From positions 138,144-202,143 of the forward strand of contig NZ_BBQH01000012.1 in NCBI RefSeq assembly GCF_018397995.1: a stretch of 64,000 bases of DNA. Reading direction: 5' to 3'. Source of the DNA: Rhizomonospora bruguierae. Lineage in GTDB: Bacteria; Actinomycetota; Actinomycetes; Mycobacteriales; Micromonosporaceae. A program made the position numbers and the translations under genes. Of the stretch, positions 19,593 to 28,281 are shown piece after piece. Each line of letters opens with the position of its first letter. Position 1 is the stretch's first letter. The notes under the pieces were generated by a model that saw nothing but the letters and a program-made list of their open reading frames with translations, was not told where the DNA came from and made no database searches.

Positions 19593-20392
19593 TGGCCCAC
19601 CGGATGATCGTCGACTTCGCGGGCACCGTCCGACGCGACGGGCGGCGCCGGACCGACGAGCTGGCAACCGCCGACGGCCTGTCCGGTTGGGTACGGGCCC
19701 AGGCCGGGCACCTCGACGACGTGCTGGACGTCACGAACTACACCCCCACCACGGAAGACCTGTGGCGGATCGTCGCGCTCAGAGGCGCGGTACGGACCCT
19801 GCTCACCCGCGCGGTCAGCAACCCGCCGGCCGCCACCGGCCGTGGAGAGCTCGACGTCCCCGCACAGCGCACTCCCCTCTCGGTGCCTCCCGACCCGGCC
19901 GACGCTGCTCCCCTGGGGGCCGATACGTCATCCGAACCCGTCACCGCTCGCGCCGGGCACATCACGTCCGCCGCTGGCCCAGGCACGATTGCCGCAGCCA
20001 GTCCTGCCGGGTTCGGCACCTCGCTTCGCGGCGCGGCCGTCGCCCTCGGAGGCGGCCCGGCTTCGTCCGACGCGATCGCGGACGCGGACGCGCTGGCGGA
20101 GGTGAACGCGTCGGCCGCGCTGCTCGAAGCTCCTCAGCTTGACTGGCCGGAGCCGGGCCCACGCCGCCGCCACCCGGCCGACCCGACCCACGCGCTGCTC
20201 AGCGCGCTCGCGGTCGCGGCGATCGACCTGCTCACCGGCCCCGACCGGGAACGCCTACGCGCCTGCAACGCGCCACGCTGCGTGCGGTTCTTCCTGAAGC
20301 AGAATCCGCGCCAGGAGTGGTGCCGCCCCGCCTGCGGCAACCGGGCGAGAGTCGCCCGCTTCCACGACCGCCGCCACCGCGCCGCCCGCTGA
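19592..20392 (+). CDS. ABATE/CGNR zinc-finger protein (putative transcriptional regulator)
   Basis: A 266-aa protein. The N-terminal ABATE-like part (DFAGTVRRDGRRRTDEL, LWRIVALRGAVRTLL) and the C-terminal CGNR finger (LRACNAPRCVRFFLKQ then EWCRPACGNRARVARF) identify stress-response-type putative DNA-binding regulators. The two domains are separated by an unusually long (~85 aa) Pro/Ala/Ser-rich insert (about residues 85-170), where the family normally has a short link and further helical sequence. The start is GTG 19592 on an apparently leaderless mRNA. The four-Cys finger is intact. Targets are unknown. Confidence 0.85.
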   Translation: MAHRMIVDFAGTVRRDGRRRTDELATADGLSGWVRAQAGHLDDVLDVTNYTPTTEDLWRIVALRGAVRTLLTRAVSNPPAATGRGELDVPAQRTPLSVPPDPADAAPLGADTSSEPVTARAGHITSAAGPGTIAAASPAGFGTSLRGAAVALGGGPASSDAIADADALAEVNASAALLEAPQLDWPEPGPRRRHPADPTHALLSALAVAAIDLLTGPDRERLRACNAPRCVRFFLKQNPRQEWCRPACGNRARVARFHDRRHRAAR

Positions 20393-20842
20393 TCTCGATT
20401 CGGCCTCTGACAAAGCGACGGTGACGGTGCGGAGATCACGCGCCGTGGCGGCAGGTGATCATCGCCTCGGCATTCGCGCCGATTCCCCCCTTGCCCAAGC
20501 CGATGTAGATGTCGGTCCGCGAGTAGCCGGTGGTCCTCGGGAACGGGAGGGAAAACTCGGCCGTCCGCCCCGAAAGCTGTATCTGACGGGCGAACACGAT
20601 GTGACTCGCCCGGTCGCGGCCGCCGCCACCGTGGTCATCAAAGATCGAAAATTTCGTCGATGAGCAATTCGATCTGCACCCGGGCGCGGAGGATGGATAC
20701 CCGATTTCCTGATTCCCGTCCTGGGGTAGGTCGAGAAGATTACCGATCACTCGGCGGGCAGGGCACCCCCGCGCGTGAGCATGCAGCAGATCTGGGTGAT
20801 CCTCATCGCCTTGAGCCCGTCATCGGTCACGAACGCAGCAAA
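20393..20842. other. Lower-GC intergenic stretch with possible gene remnant
   Basis: The ~540 bp between the CGNR gene and nrdJ is visibly poorer in GC than the rest of the window. The minus strand is open from 20750 to 20436 (104 codons, including IFDDHGGGGRDRASHIVFA and TTGYSRTDIYIGLGKGG), and its codon use is unlike the neighbours. I do not recognise it. It may be a relic of a transferred gene or simply unselected DNA. There is no convincing ribosome site. Confidence 0.3.
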
Positions 20843-20882
20843 GGGATGTCCCCCGGGACCGAAACGGTCCGGGGGACATCCC
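20843..20882 (-). terminator. Strong intrinsic terminator of nrdJ
   Basis: A long hairpin has arms GGGATGTCCCCCGG(G)ACC and GGTCCGGGGGACATCCC, 17 paired bases with one bulged G and a 5-base GAAAC loop. Read on the minus strand it is followed by TTTGCT. It lies 53 bases after the nrdJ stop at 20936 and is the strongest terminator in the window. Confidence 0.85.
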
Positions 20883-20935
20883 TTGGGTCCGGCTCCCGAT
20901 CTTCCTGGCCAGAAAGATCAGGTAACAGCCATCTC

Positions 20936-23797
20936 TCAGCTGCAGCCGCTGGTGGAGCCGCAGCCCTCGCAGACGTAGCAGCTACCGGCCGGGCGCATCT
21001 TCGTGCCGCAGGTGAAGCAGAGCGGGGCGTCCGCCGACGTGCCCAGCACCGCCTCCAACAGCTCGGTCGACGAGCCCGCCTTCGGGGCCGGCTTCTCCCC
21101 CACCGGGGCCGCGGGGGTGGGCCTCTCGACCTCCGCCGGCTTCTTCTCCTCGATCGGCGCCGAGGTGGCCATGCCGGCCATGTCGATGTCCTCGCCGGCC
21201 TCGGCGCGGACCTGGGCGGCCCGCTCCGCGGCGGTGAAGATGCCCAACTCGGCGCGGCGCTCGTACGGCAGGTAGTCCAGCGCCAGCCGGCGGAAGATGT
21301 AGTCCATCACGGACACGGCCATCCGCACGTCCGGGTCGTCGGTCATGCCGGCGGGCTCGAAGCGCATGTTCGTGAACTTGGACACGTACGTCTCCAGCGG
21401 GACGCCGTACTGCAGGCCGATGGAGATGGCCACGGCGAACGCGTCCATCACGCCGGCGAGCGTGGAGCCCTGCTTGGACATCTTCAGGAACACCTCGCCG
21501 AGGCCGTCGTCCGGGTAGGACGAGGCGGTGAGGTAGCCCTTCGCGCCGCCGACCGAGAACGACACCGTGGAGGACGGGCGCTTCTTCGGCAGCCGCTTGC
21601 GGACCGGGCGGTACTCGACGACCTTCTCAACCGCCTTCTCCGCGGCCGGCTCGGCGGCGCCCTTCGCCGGCTTGGCGTTGGACAGCGGCTGGCCGACCTT
21701 GCAGTTGTCCCGGTAGATCGCCAGCGCCTTCAGGCCCAGCTTCCAGCCCTCGAAGTAGATCTTCTCGACGTCCTCGACGGTGGCCGACTCCGGCATGTTG
21801 ACGGTCTTGGAGATCGCACCGGAGATGAACGGCTGGACGGCCGCCATCATCCGCACGTGCCCCACCGGCGCGATGGAGCGCTCGCCCATGGCGCAGTCGA
21901 ACACCGCGTAGTGCTCCGGCTTGAGGCCCGGGGCGTCCACCACGTGGCCGTGCTCCGAGATGTACTCGACGATCGCCTCGACCTGCTCCTCCGGGTACCC
22001 GAGGGAGCGCAGCGCGCGCGGGACCGTCTGGTTGACGATCTGCATGGAGCCGCCGCCGACCAGCTTCTTGAACTTGACCAGCGCCAGGTCCGGCTCGACG
22101 CCGGTGGTGTCGCAGTCCATCATCAGGCCGATGGTGCCGGTCGGGGCGAGCACGGACGCCTGGGCGTTGCGCCAGCCGTTCTGGGCGCCGATCGCGGTGC
22201 CGGTCTCCCACTGGCGGCCGGCCTCGCGCTGCAGTTCCGTGGCGACCACGCCGCCGGGGCGGATCTCGTCGTTGGCGGCGGCGTGCTTGCGCATGACCCG
22301 CTGGTGCGCCTCGGCATTGCGCGGGTACCCCTCGTACGCGCCGACCACGCCGGCCAGCTCGGCGGAGCGCCGGTACGCGGTGCCGGTCATCAGCGAGGTG
22401 ATGGCGGCCGCGAGCGAGCGTCCGCCCTCCGAGTCGTACGGCAGGCCGGAGGCCATCAGCAGGGCGCCCAGGTTCGCGTACCCGATGCCGAGCTGGCGGT
22501 AGGCGCGGGTGGTCTCGCCGATCTTCTCGGTCGGGAAGTCGGCGAAGCAGATCGAGATGTCCATCGCGGTGATGACGAACTCGACCGACTTGACGAAGCG
22601 CTGCACCTCGAAGCCGCCGTCGGCGCGCAGGAACCGCATCAGGTTCAGCGACGCCAGGTTGCACGAGGAGTTGTCCAGGTGCAGGTACTCGGAGCAGGGG
22701 TTGGACGCGGTGATCCGGCCGGTCTCCGGGCAGGTGTGCCAGTCGTTGATGGTGTCGTCGTACTGCAGGCCAGGGTCGGCGCACTCCCACGCCGCCTGGG
22801 CGATGGTCCGGAACAGCTTCTTGGCGTCCACGGTCTCGATGACCGCGCCGTCGAGCCGGCCGCGCAGGTCGAACGGGCCGGCATCCTCCACCGAGCGCAT
22901 GAACTCGTCCGAGACGCGGACCGAGTTGTTCGCGTTCTGGTACTGCACGCTGACGATGTCGCGGCCGCCGAGGTCCATGTCGAAGCCGGCGTCCCGCAGC
23001 GCGCGGATCTTGTCCTCCTCGCGCGCCTTCGTCACCACGAACTCCTCGATGTCCGGGTGGTCCACGTCGAGGATGACCATCTTCGCGGCCCGCCGGGTGG
23101 CCCCGCCGGACTTGATCGTGCCGGCGCTCGCGTCGGCGCCGCGCATGAAGCTGACCGGGCCGGAGGCGGTACCGCCGCTGGACAGCAGCTCCTTCGAGGA
23201 GCGGATCCGGGACAGGTTCACGCCGGAGCCGGAGCCGCCCTTGAAGATCAGGCCCTCCTCCTTGTACCAGTCCAGGATCGAGTCCATCGAGTCGTCGACG
23301 GCGAGGATGAAGCAGGCGCTGACCTGCTGCGGCGACGCGGTGCCGACGTTGAACCAGACCGGCGAGTTGAAGCTGAACACCTGGTGCAGCAGCATCCAGG
23401 TCAGCTCGTGGGCGAACACCTCGGCGTCGGCCGGGCTGGCGAAGTAGCCCCGCTCCGCGCCGGTTTCCCGGTACCGGGTGACCACCCGGTCGATCAACTG
23501 GCGCAGCGACCACTCCCGCTCCGGCGTGCCCACCGCGCCCCGGAAGTACTTGGTGGTCACGATGTTCGCGGCGTTCACGCTCCAGGAGTCCGGAAACTCC
23601 ACGCCGCGCTGCTCGAAGTTGATCGAGCCGTCCCGCCAGTTCGTCATCACGACATCGCGGCGCTCCCACGTCACCTCGTCGTACGGGTGCACGCCCTCGG
23701 TCGTCCACACCCGCTCGACCCGCAGGCCGCTCGACGGCCGCGTGCGCGGCGCCGGCGCCTTGCCCGTCCCGTTCATTCCGGAGCGTCCCCCAGCCAC
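20936..23797 (-). CDS. nrdJ: Adenosylcobalamin-dependent ribonucleotide reductase (class II)
   Basis: Reduces ribonucleotides to deoxyribonucleotides using coenzyme B12, independent of oxygen. The protein is 953 aa from GTG 23797, chosen for GAGGGGG six bases upstream. An internal ATG at 23776 is the alternative. Core motifs are FNSPVWFNVG, GGSGSGVNLSRIRS, NPCSEYLHLDNSSCNLASL (the glycyl-barrel Cys and Asn/Glu of the active site) and LAPTGTIGLMMDCDTTG. The C-terminal extension carries a zinc-ribbon-like tail CFTCGT...CYVCEGCGSTSGCS, typical of actinobacterial and thermophile NrdJ. It lies 35 bp after nrdR, in one operon, and ends at a strong terminator. Confidence 0.96.
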   Translation of the reverse strand: MAGGRSGMNGTGKAPAPRTRPSSGLRVERVWTTEGVHPYDEVTWERRDVVMTNWRDGSINFEQRGVEFPDSWSVNAANIVTTKYFRGAVGTPEREWSLRQLIDRVVTRYRETGAERGYFASPADAEVFAHELTWMLLHQVFSFNSPVWFNVGTASPQQVSACFILAVDDSMDSILDWYKEEGLIFKGGSGSGVNLSRIRSSKELLSSGGTASGPVSFMRGADASAGTIKSGGATRRAAKMVILDVDHPDIEEFVVTKAREEDKIRALRDAGFDMDLGGRDIVSVQYQNANNSVRVSDEFMRSVEDAGPFDLRGRLDGAVIETVDAKKLFRTIAQAAWECADPGLQYDDTINDWHTCPETGRITASNPCSEYLHLDNSSCNLASLNLMRFLRADGGFEVQRFVKSVEFVITAMDISICFADFPTEKIGETTRAYRQLGIGYANLGALLMASGLPYDSEGGRSLAAAITSLMTGTAYRRSAELAGVVGAYEGYPRNAEAHQRVMRKHAAANDEIRPGGVVATELQREAGRQWETGTAIGAQNGWRNAQASVLAPTGTIGLMMDCDTTGVEPDLALVKFKKLVGGGSMQIVNQTVPRALRSLGYPEEQVEAIVEYISEHGHVVDAPGLKPEHYAVFDCAMGERSIAPVGHVRMMAAVQPFISGAISKTVNMPESATVEDVEKIYFEGWKLGLKALAIYRDNCKVGQPLSNAKPAKGAAEPAAEKAVEKVVEYRPVRKRLPKKRPSSTVSFSVGGAKGYLTASSYPDDGLGEVFLKMSKQGSTLAGVMDAFAVAISIGLQYGVPLETYVSKFTNMRFEPAGMTDDPDVRMAVSVMDYIFRRLALDYLPYERRAELGIFTAAERAAQVRAEAGEDIDMAGMATSAPIEEKKPAEVERPTPAAPVGEKPAPKAGSSTELLEAVLGTSADAPLCFTCGTKMRPAGSCYVCEGCGSTSGCS

Positions 23798-23832
23798 GTC
23801 TTTCCCCCTCGCGTCCCTGTCACCACTTACTG

Positions 23833-24474
23833 CTAACGCCCGGCGGCGGGCTGCGGCGCCGCGGGCCGGGCGGCCCCATCGGCACCACCCTGTTCCCCGG
23901 GTACGACACTTTCCGGGGCCGCGGCGCACTCCTGCCCGCGCCCGGCGTCCCCGGCCCCGGTGCGGCCTTGCACGGCCCCCGCACGGGCGCGCGCTTCCGC
24001 GGGCCCGGATTCCCCGGCCTCGCGGGCGGCGGCAGCCGCCCGCAAGGTGGCGATCTCCCGCTCGAAATCGCCCAGCGAGTCGAACGAGCGATAGACGCTC
24101 GCGAAACGCAGGTACGCCACCTCATCCAGATCGCGCAATGGACCGAGGATCGCCAGCCCCACGTCGTGGCTCGGCACCTCGGCCGCGCCCCGGGCCCGGA
24201 TCGTCTCCTCCACCCGCTGCGCCAGCAGCGCGATCGCGTCCTCGTCCACCGGCCGGCCCTGGCACGCCTTGCGCACCCCACCAATGATCTTGATTCGGCT
24301 GAACGGCTCGGTCACGCCGCTGCGCTTGACCACCGCCAGCACCGGCTCCTCGACGGTCGTGAACCGCTTCCCGCACTCCGGGCAGGCGCGGCGGCGGCGG
24401 ATCAACTGCCCATCGTCCGCCTCCCGCGAATCCACCACTCGCGAATCGGCGTGCCGGCAGTACGGACACCGCAT
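23833..24474 (-). CDS. nrdR: NrdR transcriptional repressor with long C-terminal tail
   Basis: ATP/dATP-sensing repressor of ribonucleotide reductase genes. ATG 24474 has GGGAG upstream. The zinc ribbon is intact (Cys3, Cys6, Cys31, Cys34: CPYC...CPEC), followed by the ATP-cone ([24 protein letters not shown]). NrdR proteins are normally ~150-160 aa. This one is 213 aa because an Ala/Gly/Glu-rich tail of ~55 residues follows the ATP-cone end ([19 protein letters not shown]). The tail might be disordered or the result of a lost stop codon. It is first in the operon with nrdJ. Confidence 0.94.
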   Translation of the reverse strand: MRCPYCRHADSRVVDSREADDGQLIRRRRACPECGKRFTTVEEPVLAVVKRSGVTEPFSRIKIIGGVRKACQGRPVDEDAIALLAQRVEETIRARGAAEVPSHDVGLAILGPLRDLDEVAYLRFASVYRSFDSLGDFEREIATLRAAAAAREAGESGPAEARARAGAVQGRTGAGDAGRGQECAAAPESVVPGEQGGADGAARPAAPQPAAGR

Positions 24475-24893
24475 GGCACTCTCCCTCACCGCCACCAGGC
24501 GAAGCGCACGCACGACGAAGCAGCCCACTCCCGTGGGCGGCACACCGCGCATAACTTGTGAACAAGATACGGCTGTCGACCCCAACTTATGGAGGTCCTA
24601 CACCGCTGTAACTACTAGATGTGGTGTCGACCGTATGCCTCCGGGCGCCGGTTCGCAAGTTCATCGGTGTACCACACGACACCCGGGCGTGGCGGATTGC
24701 CGAAGGCCGCGCACACCGTGATCCGCCTCTGCCCACGCCACCCCCGCGACCCGCCGACCCCGGGTGGTACGCCTTGACGCCCCGCATTCCGGCGCTCTCG
24801 GACCGGCTCGGCGTGGCGCTGCCCACGGCGGTGCCGCAGGTGGCCAGAGGGCGGTTCCCGGCGGCCCGGCGCCGATCAGCCTCGGCCGGCCCG
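24475..24893. other. Intergenic region upstream of nrdR and downstream of the LysM gene
   Basis: About 420 bp holds no convincing gene. It contains the nrdR upstream control region, including the candidate NrdR box at 24611-24627, and probably a 3' region for the LysM gene made of GC-rich imperfect repeats at 24850-24893. No cobalamin-riboswitch signature was recognised. Confidence 0.5.
24611..24627. promoter_or_regulatory. Candidate NrdR box upstream of nrdRJ
   Basis: Read on the minus strand the site is ACACCACATCTAGTAGT, an imperfect palindrome resembling the 16-bp NrdR box (ACACWATATATWGTGT-like). It lies ~137 bp before the nrdR start, fitting autoregulation of nrdRJ. NrdR boxes usually occur in pairs about three helical turns apart. 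A second site near 24584-24596 matches only weakly. Confidence 0.4.
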
Positions 24894-25256
24894 CTACCGC
24901 TCCGGCGGAAGCGTCAGTTCCTGCCCCGGGTAGACCGTGTAGCCGGGCAAAGCGTTGAGGCGGCGGATCTCGTCGATGAGCTGGAACGGATCCCAGCCCC
25001 TGGAGTTGCTGCGGGTGGCGAGATCCCACAGGGTCTCGCCGGGTTGGACGACGACGGCACGCGGCCGGGCGGCCGGGTCCGCGGCGCGCGACTGGGGCGC
25101 GACCAGAACCGCCACCGCGCCGGCGAGCGCGAGCAGCAGGGCGAGCACGACGACGCGGCCGCGCCTGGTCAGACGCACCGGGGGGCGACGCCGTGGGCGG
25201 CCGGGGACACGCCGGTTGACCTGCGGAAACGGGATGACGACCGCGGTCTGGTGCAT
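24894..25256 (-). CDS. SOS-regulated LysM membrane protein (ChiZ/YneA/DivS-like position)
   Basis: A 120-aa protein. A basic Pro/Arg-rich cytoplasmic N-terminus (~35 residues) is followed by one membrane helix (VVVLALLLALAGAVAVLVAP) and an extracytoplasmic LysM domain (VVVQPGETLWDLATRSN ... YTVYPGQELTLP). This is the layout of SOS-induced division inhibitors and of mycobacterial Rv2719c (ChiZ), which likewise lies divergent from lexA. ATG 25256 has GGAGTGGG upstream, and a perfect SOS box ends 16 bp before the start. Binding of septal peptidoglycan and delay of division after DNA damage is the inferred role. No separate hydrolase domain is visible. Confidence 0.85.
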   Translation of the reverse strand: MHQTAVVIPFPQVNRRVPGRPRRRPPVRLTRRGRVVVLALLLALAGAVAVLVAPQSRAADPAARPRAVVVQPGETLWDLATRSNSRGWDPFQLIDEIRRLNALPGYTVYPGQELTLPPER

Positions 25257-25271
25257 CCCTACCCACTCCTA

Positions 25272-25287
25272 TCGAACACTAGTTCGA
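25272..25287. promoter_or_regulatory. LexA-binding SOS box (perfect palindrome)
   Basis: TCGAACACTAGTTCGA is a perfect 16-bp palindrome matching the actinobacterial SOS box TCGAAC-N4-GTTCGA. It lies 16 bp upstream of the LysM gene and ~240 bp upstream of lexA, in the divergent intergenic region, so LexA bound here should silence the LysM gene and probably its own. Confidence 0.92.
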
Positions 25288-25525
25288 CCGAACACACGTA
25301 CGATTGCGTATCAGCCGACCGCGATGAAATCCAGCGCCGACCCAACGACACGCCGCAGCACGTCGTACAGATGTTTGAAACTGTCCCACCCGCGCTATAC
25401 GGTCACTCGGCAAGAAGGCACCACGGCGGCGGGCCGCGAAGCCGTCGTCAACCGCGCGGGTGCCGGCGGGCGCGGCACCATCGCGGGGCCATCGCACCCG
25501 CACGAGCCGACGAGGGAGGACGGAC

Positions 25526-26368
25526 GTGTCGACCGACGACCGGACGCGCCGGCAGGCGAAGTTCGAGCAGAACGGCGCCGGCGTCGCCGGGGGCGCAGAG
25601 GCGGGCACCGCTCGGGCGACCGAGCCGGCGGCGGGGCGACGGCGCGCCGGCCGCGCCCGGGCGGCGGAGTCGGGCCGGGAGGCGCCGCGGTTGCGGTCGG
25701 TGACGTCCGTGGTGAGTGCGTTCCCGGACCCGGTGGCGACGGACCTGACCACGCGCCAGCGGCGGATCCTCGAGTTCATCCGGGACTGGGTGGAGCGGTA
25801 CGGGTACCCGCCGAGCGTGCGCGAGATCGGCGAGGCGGTCGGGCTGGTCTCCCCGTCGAGCGTGGCTTATCAGCTCAAGGAGTTGGAGCGCAAGGGCTAC
25901 CTGCGGCGGGACCCGAACCGGCCGCGCGCGGTGGACGTGCGCCCGCCGAGCGACCTGGCGGAGGACGACGAGGCCGCCCGGGCGGCGCGGCCGACGCCGG
26001 CGTTCGTGCCGGTGCTGGGCCGCATCGCGGCGGGTGGTCCGATCCTGGCGGAGCAGGCCGTCGAGGACGTGTTCCCGCTCCCCCGCGAACTGGTCGGCGA
26101 GGGCACGCTGTTCCTGCTCCAGGTCAAGGGCGACTCGATGATCGACGCCGCGATCTGCGACGGAGACTGGGTGGTGGTCCGGCAGCAGCCGACGGCGAAC
26201 AACGGCGAGATCGTCGCCGCGATGCTGGACGGCGAGGCGACCGTGAAGACGTACCGCCGGCGGGACGGCCACGTGCTGCTGATGCCGCGCAATCCGGCAT
26301 TCGAGCCGATTCCGGGCGACCAGGCCACGATCATGGGCCGGGTCGTCGCCGTGCTACGTCGAGTTTGA
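25526..26368 (+). CDS. lexA: SOS repressor LexA
   Basis: Repressor/autoprotease, 280 aa from GTG 25526 (GGGAGGA five bases upstream). The winged HTH ([38 protein letters not shown]) begins only at about residue 74, after a long basic, low-complexity extension; most LexA proteins begin directly with the HTH. The self-cleavage bond is Ala169-Gly170 (IAAGGPILA), and the catalytic pair is Ser204 (GDSMID) and Lys241 (ATVKTY). The final eight codons including the stop are tandemly duplicated downstream. Divergent from the LysM gene. Confidence 0.96.
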   Translation: MSTDDRTRRQAKFEQNGAGVAGGAEAGTARATEPAAGRRRAGRARAAESGREAPRLRSVTSVVSAFPDPVATDLTTRQRRILEFIRDWVERYGYPPSVREIGEAVGLVSPSSVAYQLKELERKGYLRRDPNRPRAVDVRPPSDLAEDDEAARAARPTPAFVPVLGRIAAGGPILAEQAVEDVFPLPRELVGEGTLFLLQVKGDSMIDAAICDGDWVVVRQQPTANNGEIVAAMLDGEATVKTYRRRDGHVLLMPRNPAFEPIPGDQATIMGRVVAVLRRV

Positions 26369-26395
26369 GGCGCCGTGCTACGTCGCGTCTGAGGC
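26348..26395 (+). repeat. 24-bp tandem duplication spanning the lexA stop codon
   Basis: Two adjacent 24-bp copies, 26348-26371 and 26372-26395, differ at two positions. Each reads AVLRRV-stop-plus-Gly codon in the lexA frame, so the second copy is an untranslated echo of the lexA end. If the first stop mutated, the second would end the protein eight residues later. Confidence 0.85.
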
Positions 26396-26444
26396 GGCGC
26401 GGCACGAGCCTCGACACCGAAGAACCCGGAGCGCGCGGGAACCG

Positions 26445-28211
26445 TCAGTAGCGCGTGTACGGGTCCGGCTCGCGGTCGTACTGGTCGTCGCCGTAAGCGG
26501 GCGGGTAGTTCGGGTCGTGGCGGCCGCCGTAGACCCCGCCTCCACGGCCGCCACCTCGGCGGTCGGGGGGCGGCGGGGCCGGGGCGGGCGAGGAGGGCGC
26601 GGGGCGGTCCCAGCCGGCGCGGGCGTCCCAGCCGCCGCTGTCGTTTCCGTCCCAGCCGGCGCCGCCGTCCCAGCCCGGGTCGCGGCGAGCGCGGCGGCCT
26701 CGGTCGCGGCCGCCGCCGTCCCAGGCCGGGTCGTGGCCGCCGCTCCAGCCGGGGTCGCCGGCATCCCAACCCGTGTCGTGGCCGCGTGCGGGGGCGGCGC
26801 CACGGCCCCGGACCGGGGCGGCGCCGCGACCGTGAGCCGGTGCGGGGCCGCGTGGGTCGTCCCAGCCGTCGTCCGCGGGATCGCTGGCGTAGCCCTCGGC
26901 CCGGTAGGTACCTCCGGAGCGGGGACCGCAGTCGGGGCCGCCCGGCGGCGAGCCGTAGGTCGTGCCGGCGGCGGAGCCATACTCGGTGCCGGCGCGCGCG
27001 CTGTAAACGCCGCCACGCGCCGCCGGCGGCGCCTCCCGCACCGGGGAGGCGAACCCACTCGCGGCGACGCCGTCCGGGTCGACCGGGGCGCCCGCGTCGA
27101 GCGGATCCTCCTCGGGCGGGCGGCGGCGGAAGCGGAGGATCGCGACGACGCCGACAACGACGAGGATCAGGCCGACCACGCCCACCGAGCCGATCAGGTA
27201 CATCAGATCGGTCAGCGACAGATCGGCGAACCAGGAGGGCTTGTCACTCTTGCCGCCGCCCGCGTTCTGCTCCACGGGGTCCTTCGCCGCCGCGGAGGCG
27301 GGCGCGTACGAGTAGACGACGTTCCCCGTGTCCGCCTCCAGGTCGCCCAGGTTGGAAACGGTGACGAAGGCGGCGCCGTCCGCGGTGTACGAGATGGCCT
27401 CGCCGAAGATGTCGCTGGTCAGCGGGGTGGCGCGGGGGGTGCTGTCGCCGGTGAGGGCCTTGACCACGTCGCCGCCCGGGACGTCCCACTCGAACGCGTC
27501 GGCGTAGGTGCGCAGGACCACCTTGCTGCCGTCCGGCGACACCGCGCCGCCGGTGATCACCAGCCGGCCGGGCGGCCCGAGCCGGTTCTCCGTCGTGCTC
27601 TTCGGCAGCGTGATCTCGCCGACCTTGGTCATCGGTGTGCCGTCGGTGGTGTTCTTCGGCAGCTTCGCCGCGGTCACGGCGGGCGCGTAGATGGCGGACT
27701 TGCCGGTGCTCTTGGTGATGATGTACGGGATGCCGTTCTTCGGCAGCAGCAGCGCCTTGGCGTCGTGGGCGCCGTCGGGGTAGGTCAGGCGGTGGATCGT
27801 GGCCTTCTCCGAGCCGTCGACCGGCATGCTCCACAGTGCGACCGTGGGGCGCTCGCCCTTGGGGTCGCCGATGTCGGCGATCCACAGGGTCTTGCCGTCC
27901 GGGGAGAGGGCGGCATCCTGCGGGTCCCGCGGGTCGGTGCGGAAGCTCTGCTCGTTGGCCAGCTTGCACTTCCCGTCGAGGAAGAACACCCGCTTGCGGT
28001 TGGCGACCGAGGTGGCGCCGTTGACCACCACGTAACCGTCGCCGGTGGCGGCGATGCCGGACAACTCGCGCAGCCGCGACTCGCTGATCGTGCACGCCTT
28101 CTTCCCGGCGGCCAGCGCCGGTGGCGCCCCGACCAATGCCGCGAACGCCGCCACCAGCGCCGCCATGAGCGCCGCGATCGGGAGCCGGACCGCAATTGGG
28201 ACACGCCGCAT
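26445..28211 (-). CDS. Secreted/membrane-anchored beta-propeller-like protein with disordered cytoplasmic tail
   Basis: A 588-aa protein from ATG 28211. A signal peptide (IAALMAALVAAFAALVGAPPALA) is followed by ~300 residues of propeller-like repeats (AALSPDGKTLWIADIGDPKG, AVSPDGSKVVLRTY, SYTADGAAFVTVSN). One membrane helix follows at about 350-375 (YLIGSVGVVGLILVVVGVVA). The last ~200 residues are Gly/Pro/Asp-rich, with repeated W-D-G and D-P-x-W elements and a Tyr-rich end. A surface propeller joined to a flexible cytoplasmic tail suggests a sensor or scaffold. No enzyme motif was recognised, and the role is unknown. It is convergent with lexA. Confidence 0.78.
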   Translation of the reverse strand: MRRVPIAVRLPIAALMAALVAAFAALVGAPPALAAGKKACTISESRLRELSGIAATGDGYVVVNGATSVANRKRVFFLDGKCKLANEQSFRTDPRDPQDAALSPDGKTLWIADIGDPKGERPTVALWSMPVDGSEKATIHRLTYPDGAHDAKALLLPKNGIPYIITKSTGKSAIYAPAVTAAKLPKNTTDGTPMTKVGEITLPKSTTENRLGPPGRLVITGGAVSPDGSKVVLRTYADAFEWDVPGGDVVKALTGDSTPRATPLTSDIFGEAISYTADGAAFVTVSNLGDLEADTGNVVYSYAPASAAAKDPVEQNAGGGKSDKPSWFADLSLTDLMYLIGSVGVVGLILVVVGVVAILRFRRRPPEEDPLDAGAPVDPDGVAASGFASPVREAPPAARGGVYSARAGTEYGSAAGTTYGSPPGGPDCGPRSGGTYRAEGYASDPADDGWDDPRGPAPAHGRGAAPVRGRGAAPARGHDTGWDAGDPGWSGGHDPAWDGGGRDRGRRARRDPGWDGGAGWDGNDSGGWDARAGWDRPAPSSPAPAPPPPDRRGGGRGGGVYGGRHDPNYPPAYGDDQYDREPDPYTRY

Positions 28212-28281
28212 CGCGCAAGTGTCGCACGGGCGGGCGCCCACCCGTGTTACCCGTCGGTCGCTCGGGGGATCCGGCACCCGG

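Noticed and set aside
20660-23836. A plus-strand frame of ~1058 codons opposite nrdJ
   Set aside because: nrdJ has all class II reductase motifs on the other strand; the long antisense frame lacks any motif and is a GC artefact.
24475-24893. B12 riboswitch upstream of nrdRJ
   Set aside because: Some actinobacterial reductase operons have one, but I saw no cobalamin-box-like core here. A covariance-model search would settle it.
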